DNA from: an uncultured Aquimarina sp.
GTDB taxonomy: Bacteria > Bacteroidota > Bacteroidia > Flavobacteriales > Flavobacteriaceae
DNA: 62,733 nucleotides
NCBI GenBank assembly: GCA_947492105.1
Contig: CANLMN010000025.1
Location: forward strand, 1 to 62,733
Direction: 5' to 3'
The notes under the pieces are model-generated. The model was not told the DNA's origin. It did not search any database and was given only the letters and a program-made list of their open reading frames with translations. A program made the translations under genes and the position numbers. Below, one piece after another: positions 31,837 through 42,100 of the stretch (its first letter is position 1; each line of letters starts with the position of its first letter).

Positions 31837-32069
31837 GGTAGTTTTTTTTTTTGTTAATACTCTCTTACTAAGAAAAACAAATATCGAGAGTTTGACCTTT
31901 AATGATTAACTCAAATCATTTGGATGTTGATCTATTTGCATAAGTTGAGATCGAAATAAAAAAAATATGAGAAGTTGCGCTCGAAAATAGTAATAGCATT
32001 ACCAATCATCGTAATAGTGTTAATTCAGTATTCGAATCTTTAATACATTTACACTCTAAAAAATATATC

Positions 32070-33434
32070 ATGTCCAATACGATAGAAACATATAATCCAT
32101 ATACCGGGAAGAAACTAGATTCTTATGAGCGTTTGGATGATGCGCAACTTCAAGAACTTTTGGAGAAAGGAGAGAATACTTTCCAGCAATGGAAGGGCCA
32201 AGCCATAAAAGAACGAACAGCGTTATTAGAAAAATTGTCACAGTTATTAGAGGAGCGTAAAAGTAACTATGCAAATCTTATTTCTGAGGAAATGGGTAAA
32301 CCCTTTACAGAAAGTATTTCGGAAATCGAGAAATGTGTATCCTTGATAGAGTTTTATGTGGTCAATGCAGAACGTTTTCTGTCTGATGAACTCATAGAGA
32401 CAGATGCACGAGAAAGTTTTGTAAGCTATGATCCCTTGGGATGCATACTTGGAATTATGCCTTGGAATTTTCCATTCTGGCAAGTGATGCGTTTTGCGAT
32501 TCCGACATTAACTGCAGGGAACACGGTATTTGTCAAACATGCTGATAATGTAACAGGTTGTGCACTTGCAATGGAGCAATTGTTCCAAGCAGCAGGATAC
32601 CCAGAAGGCTGTTTTACCATCGTATTAGCGACCCATGAACAAATTGCAAAACAATTTATTGCCGATGATCGAATCAAGGCTATTAGTCTCACTGGTAGCG
32701 AAAAAGCAGGGAAAGAAGTAGCTGCAGCAGCAGGTAGTTATCTCAAAAAAACAGTTTTGGAACTCGGAGGAAATAATGCGTGTATCATTTGGGAGGATGC
32801 GATATTAGAGAAACACATAAGTACGATTGTAAAAGCTAGAATGCTCAACGCAGGTCAGAGTTGTATTGCAGCCAAGCGCTTTATCGTAATGGCAGATATC
32901 TATGAAGAATTTTTGGAGAAGGTCAAGACAGAATTAGAACGATTTCTACCCGGAGACCCATTAGATCCGCATACCACTTTTGGTGTTTTGGCAAATGAAA
33001 AATTTGCAGAAAAAGTAGCAGAACAGGTCAAAGACGCAGTGGATCAAGGAGCCTCGATACTTGTAGGAAATCATGCAAAGGGCGCATTCTTTGCTCCAAC
33101 AATCCTTACAGGTGTCCAACCAGGTATGAAAGTGTTTGACGAAGAGGTTTTTGGTCCTGTAATCGCAATTACCAAAGCAAAAGACCGTCAAGAAACCATT
33201 GCTTTGGCTTCACAAACGCGATTTGGTTTGGGTACTATGTTGTTTACTGAAGATGTAGATGCCGCTAGAAAAGAAATTGATGCTATAGCTGATGGGGCGT
33301 TCTTTATCAATGATCTAGTCAAATCTGATCCCCGATTGCCCTTTGGCGGCACTAAGGCTTCTGGCTATGGAAGAGAATTAAGTAAGGAAGGTATTCAGGA
33401 GTTTACCAACAAGAAGACTGTATATATTAAATAA
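32070..33434 (+). CDS. gabD: NAD(P)-dependent succinate-semialdehyde dehydrogenase-like
   Basis: 454 aa, full-length aldehyde dehydrogenase. Cofactor motif GIMPWNFPFWQ, catalytic Glu231 in VLELGGNNA and nucleophile Cys265 in NAGQSCIAAKR. The protein is at the short end of the family and closest in pattern to the SSADH/GabD group of Bacteroidota. It oxidises an aldehyde, most likely succinate semialdehyde, to the acid; the exact substrate is not proven. A single-TM small protein follows 16 bases downstream. Confidence 0.88.
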   Translation: MSNTIETYNPYTGKKLDSYERLDDAQLQELLEKGENTFQQWKGQAIKERTALLEKLSQLLEERKSNYANLISEEMGKPFTESISEIEKCVSLIEFYVVNAERFLSDELIETDARESFVSYDPLGCILGIMPWNFPFWQVMRFAIPTLTAGNTVFVKHADNVTGCALAMEQLFQAAGYPEGCFTIVLATHEQIAKQFIADDRIKAISLTGSEKAGKEVAAAAGSYLKKTVLELGGNNACIIWEDAILEKHISTIVKARMLNAGQSCIAAKRFIVMADIYEEFLEKVKTELERFLPGDPLDPHTTFGVLANEKFAEKVAEQVKDAVDQGASILVGNHAKGAFFAPTILTGVQPGMKVFDEEVFGPVIAITKAKDRQETIALASQTRFGLGTMLFTEDVDAARKEIDAIADGAFFINDLVKSDPRLPFGGTKASGYGRELSKEGIQEFTNKKTVYIK

Positions 33435-33450
33435 TTAATAAAATGCACTT

Positions 33451-33603
33451 ATGAAATTTGTAAAAGATTCAGATTCAAAAAGAGAAGATTATATTTTTCA
33501 AGATAATCTAAAAACAAGGTTCGGGACAGGTTTTATCATCACTATACTCGTACTGCTTATTGTAAGTATTATAATATCAGGGTTTTATTTGGATATATTT
33601 TAG
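33451..33603 (+). CDS. Single-TM small protein (50 aa)
   Basis: 50 codons from ATG at 33451: a charged cytosolic start (VKDSDSKREDYIFQDNLKTR) and one TM helix (IITILVLLIVSIIISGF). It lies 16 bases after the aldehyde dehydrogenase and is likely co-transcribed. No family recognised, but composition and position support a real gene. Confidence 0.6.
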   Translation: MKFVKDSDSKREDYIFQDNLKTRFGTGFIITILVLLIVSIIISGFYLDIF

Positions 33604-33769
33604 GTGATTAACAAATAGTTTACAAGATTCTGTGATGCAAGGTTGGAGTTGTTTAAAGAACACAACAGTGTGTCCAAAATTAATTTTGCATGTATTTGAG
33701 TTCACGATTCTATGATTTAGGCTAAAAGGAGTGGGCATTAAATCGGAAATTACCACAAAAATAAAACAA

Positions 33770-34399
33770 ATGGAAAAGATACTCGTAGCCGGTGCCAATG
33801 GTACCACAGGAAAACAAATTGTACAATTACTTAAAAGTTCGCAGTACTTTGAGCCTATTGCCATGGTACGTAAGCCAGAGCAGCAAGCGCAATTTGAACA
33901 GCAAAAAATCAAAACTGTACTCGGAGATTTGGAACAAGAAGTAACACATACAGTACAAGGTGTTGATAAAATAATCTTTGCGGCAGGATCTGGGGGCAAA
34001 AAAGTAGAAAAAGTGGATCGGGATGGTGCCAAAAAGATGATTGAGGCAGCAAAACACGGAAAGATCAAAAAGTTTGTCATGCTCAGTTCTATGGGGGCAG
34101 CCAACCCAGAAGCGCAGGAAGAGTTACAAGACTACCTCAAAGCGAAACACCATGCTGATGAATATCTAAAAAGTTCTGGACTTAATTTCTCTATCGTACG
34201 TCCTGGTACTCTTAATAATGATACGGCTCAGGGAAAAATCAAGTTGGACGAATCTCTAAATCAACAAGGAGAAATCACGCGTGCCGATGTAGCACAAACC
34301 TTGATAAGAGCCTTACATGATGATGCAGCAAATAATAGTACCTTTGAAATTTTACAGGGAGATACGCTGATAGGAGAGGCATTAGAAGCAGTTAGTTAA
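33770..34399 (+). CDS. Atypical SDR, NAD(P)-binding protein
   Basis: 209 aa from MEKILVAGANGTTG; a longer start at 33731 is less likely. The Gly-rich GANGTTG loop, MVRKPEQ and FAAGSGG, and the segment FVMLSSMGAANPEAQ followed by SIVRPGTL place it in the NmrA/YwnB-like atypical SDR group. These bind NAD(P) and sense redox or act as reductases without the Tyr-Lys pair of classical SDRs. The gene stands alone. Confidence 0.85.
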   Translation: MEKILVAGANGTTGKQIVQLLKSSQYFEPIAMVRKPEQQAQFEQQKIKTVLGDLEQEVTHTVQGVDKIIFAAGSGGKKVEKVDRDGAKKMIEAAKHGKIKKFVMLSSMGAANPEAQEELQDYLKAKHHADEYLKSSGLNFSIVRPGTLNNDTAQGKIKLDESLNQQGEITRADVAQTLIRALHDDAANNSTFEILQGDTLIGEALEAVS

Positions 34400-34826
34400 T
34401 TATGCGTTGTACCATTTGAACTGTAAATACTGAAGTGGTCTGAACTCTTTTTAATTTGTCATAAAAATGCTAATTTTTGTTGACTGTAGTCTTTTTTTAG
34501 CTCGTAGCATTGCTATGGTGTGTAAAAACACTTCTATTGATCAAAAAAAGTTTGAACCACTTCCTTCGTTAACCAGTGTCATGTATAAATCGTTGAAAAA
34601 TCAATTTTATGATACCGTCGTGTGCAACTAGTACAAACGTCAATTGAGGAAACATGACAGTACTCTTAGAAAAATAGCATACATCAAACATAAGATTTCT
34701 TGTGTTCTTAGCGATATATCTTAGTATATAGCTTTGTATCATGGCAGCTTGCGGCTATATTGGAGCGTATTGATCTAGTTGTCAAAATTGTTTTTTATAA
34801 AAAGAGAAATCTATGCACGGCATCTT

Positions 34827-34982
34827 ATACCAGTTAAAATGTAAACTAAAATAATTGAACTATTTTTTGCTAGTTTGAACTATAAAATTCAAGCTTAGTC
34901 TTAGCTACGATTTCATTTTTTAGGGAAAAAATAGTAGCAAAAGAACCGAATTATTAGCCTGTAATTATATTTTAAATGGTAT
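34827..34982. repeat. MITE-like repeat A, copy 3
   Basis: Left end ATACCAGTTAAAATGTAAAC, right end TTATATTTTAAATGGTAT; middle GAACTATTTTTTGCTAGTTT and GGGAAAAAATAGTAG. It lies within the 680-bp gap 34400-35079, whose other part (34400-34826) has only a faint B-like snippet near 34500. Confidence 0.75.
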
Positions 34983-35079
34983 TGTATACAATACTTCGTA
35001 ATTTTTGTAGCTTTGGTATCAGTATTTTCTCAAGAATCATCTCCTAGTTTTGATAATTTTTTTTAAATAAAAGAATGAT

Positions 35080-36294
35080 ATGTTCTTAATCACCATCATC
35101 GATCCGATTATTCAACTTATTGCGTCTCTGGCAATTTGTGTTATAATATTGAGTTTGATTCTTAAAAGATTAAACCAAACCTATATCATCGGCTATATAT
35201 TGGTCGGTGTAGTTTTAGGTCAAAATGGTTTGGAGTTTATTAAGGACACGGAATCGCTACATCTATTTGGAGAATTAGGGGTCATTTTGTTGTTATTTTT
35301 CATTGGGATGGAAATCAATCTCGTTGATTTTGTAAAACAATGGAAGGTTGCGGTGTTAGGAACTATGGCTCAAGTATTGATCAGCGTAGGTTTGGTTTTT
35401 GTAATAGGACATTTTTTTGAGTGGCAATTTGCACGATCCGTGGTAATTGGTTTTGTAATTGCTTTGAGTAGTTCTGCTGTAGTAATTAAGCTATTACAGG
35501 ATAAAAATTTGATAGAAACCAAAATAGGTAAAAATGTTTTGAGTATTCTACTTACGCAGGATGTTATTTTTGTACCCATGCTGTTGGTGATCGCACAACT
35601 TGGTGGTAAGTCACAGACTTCTTCTGAGTTGATCATGATGTCGATAGGTGCTGTCATTACGATCGGGATTTTGTCGTACATTTATTTTAAAGGAACGATA
35701 TCCTTTCCTTTTGCTAGGAAAATTGTACGAGATCATGAATTACAGGTGTTTATGGCGATACTTTTATGTTTTTCTGGGGCCTTGTTTACTTCTGTTTTTG
35801 GATTATCTGCGGCGCTCGGTGCATTTGTTGGTGGGATGATTATTAATGCTACTAGAGAGGTACATTGGATTCATGATACCTTGCAATCATTCCGAGTATT
35901 ATTTGTCTCTTTTTTCTTTATCAGTGTAGGGTTACAAATGGATTTGATCTTTATACAACAAAATTGGGAAGTAATTGTTGCCGCATTAATAGCGGTATAT
36001 GTCACAAATCAATTTATTAATTCGATGATAATGTGGGCGTTTTCTAAAAATTGGAAAGAAGCAATGCTGGGTGGCGCTTTGTTATCCCAAATTGGAGAGC
36101 TTAGTTTTTTGTTGAGTTCTACCGCTTTTAGTTTACAAATTATCAATGATTTTGGCTATAAATTTACAATTAGCCTTATTTCTTTAACCCTAATTATTAG
36201 TCCGTTTTGGATCATTTTTATGGAAAATATATTGGGAATAAAGAAGCGCCAAGACACAAATTCAGTTATTTCTGCGAATCAACAGGCTCATTGA
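35080..36294 (+). CDS. Cation:proton antiporter (CPA2)
   Basis: 404 aa with about twelve TM helices, for example YIIGYILVGVVLGQNGLEF, LGVILLLFFIGMEINL and AALGAFVGGMIINATREVHW. This is the transmembrane half of KefB/GerN-type CPA2 exchangers; there is no C-terminal TrkA-N domain. It exchanges Na+ or K+ for H+ across the inner membrane. Its 3' end overlaps the convergent PepSY-like gene by 29 bases. Confidence 0.88.
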   Translation: MFLITIIDPIIQLIASLAICVIILSLILKRLNQTYIIGYILVGVVLGQNGLEFIKDTESLHLFGELGVILLLFFIGMEINLVDFVKQWKVAVLGTMAQVLISVGLVFVIGHFFEWQFARSVVIGFVIALSSSAVVIKLLQDKNLIETKIGKNVLSILLTQDVIFVPMLLVIAQLGGKSQTSSELIMMSIGAVITIGILSYIYFKGTISFPFARKIVRDHELQVFMAILLCFSGALFTSVFGLSAALGAFVGGMIINATREVHWIHDTLQSFRVLFVSFFFISVGLQMDLIFIQQNWEVIVAALIAVYVTNQFINSMIMWAFSKNWKEAMLGGALLSQIGELSFLLSSTAFSLQIINDFGYKFTISLISLTLIISPFWIIFMENILGIKKRQDTNSVISANQQAH

Positions 36295-36718
36295 TTATCC
36301 TTCCATCCGCTGTAAACTCAACGTCTTTATTTTTTCCTTTTCGTTTAAACTCGACATCATAAAATAAGCCTTTGGTAGCATGTCGTACCTCTTCAATTTC
36401 TGTAATTTTTTCGTCATCATATTCTTTTTCAATACGATCACGAACGATTTTTGGTAGTTCTTTTTTTTCAATGGAACGTTCGGTTTCTATCCAAGAACCA
36501 TCTGGTAGGTAATCTGCACGATATTTGAGTCCTTTTTGTTTGAAATTAGCCTCATAATTTCCATTTGCATCCAAATGCCAATCAGGGTCGTTCTCTCCAG
36601 GATACATTTGAGTAAAGGTTTCTTGTACTGCTTTGGGGGCCATTTTGTCCTCTTGACATTGTGTTTGTAAGGCTAATGCACATGTAGCTAAAAAAAATGT
36701 AAAATTTCTATTTTTCAT
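36266..36718 (-). CDS. PepSY-like exported protein
   Basis: 150 aa. The N-terminus FTFFLATCALALQTQC is a signal peptide, perhaps with a Cys lipid anchor. Two repeats of the PepSY-like type follow (VQETFTQMYPGENDPDWHLD and GNYEANFKQKGLKYRADYLP; then VRDRIEKEYDDEKITEIEEV and LFYDVEFKRKGKNKDVEFTA). Function of these periplasmic domains is unknown, possibly protease or inhibitor control. It sits 47 bp downstream of the TamL gene's 3' end on the same strand. Confidence 0.8.
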   Translation of the reverse strand: MKNRNFTFFLATCALALQTQCQEDKMAPKAVQETFTQMYPGENDPDWHLDANGNYEANFKQKGLKYRADYLPDGSWIETERSIEKKELPKIVRDRIEKEYDDEKITEIEEVRHATKGLFYDVEFKRKGKNKDVEFTADGRIINEPVDSQK

Positions 36719-36765
36719 AAGTAGTATAAGTGTGTTTTAAAAATTAAATTATCGATAAAATAAAT

Positions 36766-39039
36766 TCAAAATGGATATCCAATAGCAAAATTCAAAATCG
36801 CTTCTTTTAGATCTTGATCAAAGCGTTTGCCTTTGGGTAAAAATGGTTTTTGTATCGGTACGGCTAGATCAAAACGTATTACAAAATTTTGTATGTCTAC
36901 TCGTACACCTAGGCCTGCGCCAACTCCAAGTTGACGGACAAAATCCGAAGTAAATTTTCCGCCAGGAAGCGCATCATTCTCTTTGGTCAGCCAAACATTA
37001 CCAGCATCTACAAATGCAGCACCAAAGACATAATTAAAGAGCGGAAAACGATATTCTAGATTGGCTTCTAATCGAATGTCTCCAGATCGATCAAAAAAGT
37101 CTCCTGTATCTTCCTCTTTGGGAGTGTAAATACCAGGTCCCAAGGATCGAATTCGAAATGCTCGAACGCTGTAGGGGCCTCCAGAAAAGAACTGCTTGGA
37201 AAAAGGTAGGGTCTGGGAGTTTCCATAAGCTAATCCCCAACCGGCGAATACTCGAGAAACCAGTTGCTGCTTATCCGCAATTTTGATATGATATCTTAGA
37301 TCAATGTCTGCTTTGACGTATTGAGCATATTCCAAGTTTAAAAAACTCTTGGCAGGCTCATTTTCTGCTCTTTTTCCAGATAATAAACTTAATACATTAC
37401 CAGCAATATCTAGATCTATTTTTGCAAAAATGGGGTTTTTGATACTAGAGTCTGATAATTCATTATATTGAAAGGAGTAGGTGAGTCCAGCAATAAATTG
37501 TTGATCAAAACTACTGCGCAAAAAGGAATTGTCATTGAGTATTTTTTCAAATTCGGCAGTTTTATTGGATAGGTTTACATAATTGATACTAATTGGATTC
37601 AATTTGTGATAGACATAGCGATTGGCATTCCAACCATAGCCAAAAGATGTAGTAAAGGAATTGAGTCGATATAACTTGGAACGATCTAGTAGTTCTACAC
37701 CGGCACTAATTTTGGTTGTTGGTATTTCGTACTCAAACGGATGGTCAATTCTGATAGGAGTTAGGAGCCTAGGGAATATGAGGTCGCTATTTAGGCCTAA
37801 TTGTAAACTACTTAAACCCGCACTGTTTTGTCCTCCCAATTGCGTTTCATAGCCAATGCTTCCAGAGATATTGAGGGTCTCGCCTCCTTTGAATAGATTG
37901 CGGTTGCTATAGCGAGTTAGTAAAGTTGGTCCGACAAAGTTATTTGACTTAGACACGGCTTGTAGCTCCATTTTTAGCGCTCTTTTCTTCAAAGGAGAAA
38001 GAAAAATAGCAGCACGTAACTTTCGTGGAGACACCGGATCATCAATACTGTCTATTTCTTCGTACCGAATATTAACAAATTTATAAGTTCCCAGAGAAGA
38101 TAGCCGCTTACTAGTACGTCTAGATTTTTCTGGACTATATTGTTCTCCTGCCGCAAAAGTGATATAAGGTGCAAGTCTTTTAGGTTTAAAAAATGTACTA
38201 TCCTGAACAAAATTCATAGCTTGAAACATCACAGTATCTTTAACAGATTGTGTAAACTCATAATTGGGATGCACATTGATTTCTGATACCTCATAAGGTA
38301 CCAAAGCACGTGGAGGAACTTCTTTTTTTAGACGTAAAAAGAGATCAAATTTCTTAGTATCATACTGATTGGTGTCCGCTTCAAAAATAAGAAAGTCGGC
38401 GTTGAAATTGTAGTAGCCAATTTTTTTGAGTTTTTGATCAATTCGCTCCCGTTCTAATTTGAACAGTTTGAGGTCAAAGCGTTCTCCTTTTTTGAGAGGG
38501 GTGTCAGTCAAACTTTCTTGTATAACTTTTTTGATGGCATTTGGCATAGTATCCACTTGATAGGTAGCCATTGTATAAGGGTCTTGGACAGTTACGCTAT
38601 AGTTGATTGCTGCAGTATTCTCATTTTTTACGACTTCCGAGCTAATTTCACTTTTGAAAAAACCACGATTTCTCAAGCGATTTTCTATTAATTCTTCTGT
38701 TTTGGTACGATCACTATCTTTTAAATATACAGGTTCTTCGCCAATCTTTTTTGCTAAAAACTTGTAGAAAAAACCAGGGTGCTCTTGCTGTGTTTTATAA
38801 TGTGCTAACAAACCCAGTCGCATTCCCAAAATTTTGCTATTCGGCTTAGGATATAATAAGTTTTCTAGAGTCTGTTCGACCGCAGCTAAGTCTTTGATGG
38901 TGTCATTACCTAAGTTTTTGGGGGTTATTTTTAGAGAAGACTCTTTGTACAAAAATCGACCATCGGGAATATATTTGCGTACACTACAGGAGTAACAGAG
39001 TAGGAGGATAAGTAATATATATGTGGTTATTGTTTTCAA
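36766..39039 (-). CDS. tamL: TamL-type BamA/TamA family outer membrane protein
   Basis: 757 aa. Lipoprotein signal MKTITTYILLILLLCYSC, which marks the Bacteroidota TamL variant of TamA. POTRA-like domains lie in the first ~400 residues (LIENRLRNRGFFKSEI; RERIDQKLKKIGYYNFNADF), and the last ~350 form a 16-strand barrel with the Omp85 motif …GGPYSVRAFRIRSLGPG and a terminal aromatic (…NFAIGYPF). It lies in the outer membrane and works with TamB, encoded 80 bp upstream on the same strand, in moving lipids or assembling outer membrane proteins. Confidence 0.9.
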   Translation of the reverse strand: MKTITTYILLILLLCYSCSVRKYIPDGRFLYKESSLKITPKNLGNDTIKDLAAVEQTLENLLYPKPNSKILGMRLGLLAHYKTQQEHPGFFYKFLAKKIGEEPVYLKDSDRTKTEELIENRLRNRGFFKSEISSEVVKNENTAAINYSVTVQDPYTMATYQVDTMPNAIKKVIQESLTDTPLKKGERFDLKLFKLERERIDQKLKKIGYYNFNADFLIFEADTNQYDTKKFDLFLRLKKEVPPRALVPYEVSEINVHPNYEFTQSVKDTVMFQAMNFVQDSTFFKPKRLAPYITFAAGEQYSPEKSRRTSKRLSSLGTYKFVNIRYEEIDSIDDPVSPRKLRAAIFLSPLKKRALKMELQAVSKSNNFVGPTLLTRYSNRNLFKGGETLNISGSIGYETQLGGQNSAGLSSLQLGLNSDLIFPRLLTPIRIDHPFEYEIPTTKISAGVELLDRSKLYRLNSFTTSFGYGWNANRYVYHKLNPISINYVNLSNKTAEFEKILNDNSFLRSSFDQQFIAGLTYSFQYNELSDSSIKNPIFAKIDLDIAGNVLSLLSGKRAENEPAKSFLNLEYAQYVKADIDLRYHIKIADKQQLVSRVFAGWGLAYGNSQTLPFSKQFFSGGPYSVRAFRIRSLGPGIYTPKEEDTGDFFDRSGDIRLEANLEYRFPLFNYVFGAAFVDAGNVWLTKENDALPGGKFTSDFVRQLGVGAGLGVRVDIQNFVIRFDLAVPIQKPFLPKGKRFDQDLKEAILNFAIGYPF

Positions 39040-39119
39040 GTTTTGGTGTTGTTTTCTGTATAAATTAGTCGTATTTGGAGTGGTACAAAGAATCTCGTAT
39101 GTACGATCAAGTTTCTACT

Positions 39120-42100
39120 TTATTTTCTTTTTTCTTTCTCTAGTTGCTTTTTCGATTCTTGTATTTTTTCATTTTCAGAAATGGTTTTTTTTGCTGTGGC
39201 CGTCCATAGTTCTTTGAACTTATTAAATTCTCGATTAAAGATAAACGCGATACCTGTTATGATTAATTGTCCATCGATGACGCTTTCAAATTCATTTTTT
39301 CGGAACCCTTTGAGGCGATATTTACCTTTTTCTGAAAGCAGGTACTCTAAGCTTACGTTACCAATAATTGGACTGCTATTTTGTGTTGCTTGGCTATTAC
39401 CTTCTACATTGACAGCACTACCAACTTGTACAATCAGACGATCGTTTAGAAGCTTTTTCTTGGCATTAACCTCTAGATCGGTCGTCGTAGTGGATTGGTT
39501 GTTATAGCTATCCAGCTGAAAATCCAATTCGACCCCCGTTTTGCCAATAAGTCGATCTGAGAAATTATTGAGTTGATCTGATAATACACGATTTACATTA
39601 TCTCTAGCGATAGATGCAGCACCACCATTACTGCCATCGCTCCCTACGGCTGGAAAAAACCGATTGAATACCAATAATGAAAACACTTGCTTGTTCAGTT
39701 CTGTATCCTGATTATTGAGTTGTTGTATACGACTATATACCTGACCACCGGCTAAGCCCTGTTGTGCTTCGGGGATATCCATGGCAAAGGAGATTTCGGG
39801 TTCTAATAACTCCCCATCTACATTGAGATATACCAAGAAATCCATTGATCTGTTATAAGCTGCTGAAGGGGCATCGAGGGCAGCCGAACTAGCACCCACA
39901 GACATCAGTGGGGCAGCATTGGTTTTTATTTCATAAATGGCTTTTACGTCCAAATCAGCATCTAGAGGGTCTCCATTCCAGGTAATAGTACTTCCCTTTG
40001 CGATATCAAACTTTCGTTTTACCAGATTGTATAAGCTGGCTTTGTATTGCCCATCACTAATCTCGTATTTTCCGGATAGCGACATCATTCCATTAGGTTG
40101 CATACCGAATAAGAGATCGCCGGTTCCGTGTACTTTGATGTAATCACCAGAGCGTTCATCGATTATAATTTTGAACAAAGATTTTTTTCCAATAGAAAGT
40201 TTTGTGTTAATGTCAAAGCCTTTGAGTGTCATAATATCAGAGTCTGTAGTAGTGTTTTTGGTCAAAATGGCATCAGGATTTTTTCGATTGACAAATAATA
40301 CAACTCCTTTTTGTTCCTGAACTTCTAACTCTGATTCTGGTACAACCAAGGTAAAATCAGAATTCTCATCTACCCCTATGGTACCACGAATTTTGGGAAT
40401 CTCCATAGTTCCTGTAATTTTGAGTTTAGAACTGATATTGACTAATCCATAAAACAATTCGTTATCCTCTTTAGTCGCGTTGAGTACCTGAAAATTTTTT
40501 GCGTTGAGGGTTAAGTTAAACGAAGGATTTGTGGGCGTTTTTGTTTTGACTGATCCGTCCAGAATAAAGGTGCTATTGTCCTTGTCAGCAATAGTAAATT
40601 GGTCTAGATATATCCCCTTATTATCCACTCGAATATTTTCTTCAGGTAATAGGAAACGGGTATTCAGGCTATTTACTTTTAATTGAGACTTATTGAAATG
40701 AAACGCACCATTATATATCGGAGCATCTAGGTTACCGTCAATAATTGCACTTCCAGAAAGGGTTCCTTTGGTGTTAGAAATATAGTCCGAAGCAAATTTT
40801 TCAATCAGAGGAACCTGAAGCTCTTTTAATTGAAAGTTTAAGGCAATTGTGGGTTGTTCTCCGGCAGTGTTATAATCTCCTGTGAGTTGTAGTGTAACAT
40901 CTGGACCTTTCAATGACAGATCAAGATCATAAGCACTAAAATTTTTGCTACGAGCATCGAGCGACAATAGCCCCAATGGAACTTCTGTTATCGCTAGATC
41001 TTGAATTTTGACATCTGATACAAAGCCTGTAGCTCCAAAAGGTTCTTCTACACGAATTTTGCCATCGAGAATTCCAGACATTAACAATTGATCTGGATTC
41101 AGGAAACTGGTAACAGTGTTCAGATTGAAATTGTTAAATTCAAAATTGAGATGTTCTTTGCTCGTACCTTTTGGATGGGACTGAATTTTTATACTTTGTT
41201 GATTTTTGCTGATTTCAAAAGCTTCAAATACCAAAAAATTAGGTGCAATGACTACTCGGTTATTAGGTAAGATTTCCCAAGCTGTGCGATCCAAAAACAT
41301 AGAATTTGGATTGATATGTATATAGAGGCTATCTTTTTGCAGGGTGATTTCGGATTGGATACGAGCAATAGTGTTTTCTTTGTCCGAGGCATCAAAATCA
41401 AGAAATAATATGTCATCATTCAGGGATCCATGAATCGAAGTTTCTTTGATGGCCAGTGGCGTATAGTCCAAACCTTTCCAATCCAAAGAAAAATCCAAAT
41501 TTTCTTGAGTAGAGTGTAGTTTGAAACTAAGGCTATCTAATTCCCCTTCTTTGTAGCGTATTGTTGGAGTGTTAATTTTTGCTACGAGTTGATGCTTTTC
41601 TTCTTCAAAAGTGGCACTAATCAGTGTAGTGTCAGAGCTCTGTAAACCCTGAAGAAAAACATCACTCAGTACGGGAGTCTCCTTGAATTTGAATTGTAAA
41701 TCCATTCGAACAGGAACCGTTAAGGAATCTGTTGGCGGTGTAAGTTTTTGTTTTAAATGTTTTTCAAAATGACGTTGTATGGCATCGGTAATTGCAGGTA
41801 TGGCAGCATTGGCTTCTAGATTTCCTTTTAGAAACGCACTATCAACCGTCAAAGATGAATTGTTTGTATTCGTTTTGGCATCAATAACTATTTCATTGAC
41901 CGAAAAGGGTTCATTGTCATAAACAACAGTTGCGTCTGTAAGTACTGTGTTGAGTGTAAAAACGTCAGAATTTCCTTCAAAGACGGTAGTTAAATCAAAC
42001 TGCGTTTTTATGATTTTTTGAGTGATTCCCAGCCTGTTTAGATCGGCTCCAATGAGGTTTAGTTTTAAGTCGAATCTTGGGTTTATAGAATCCAAGGCTA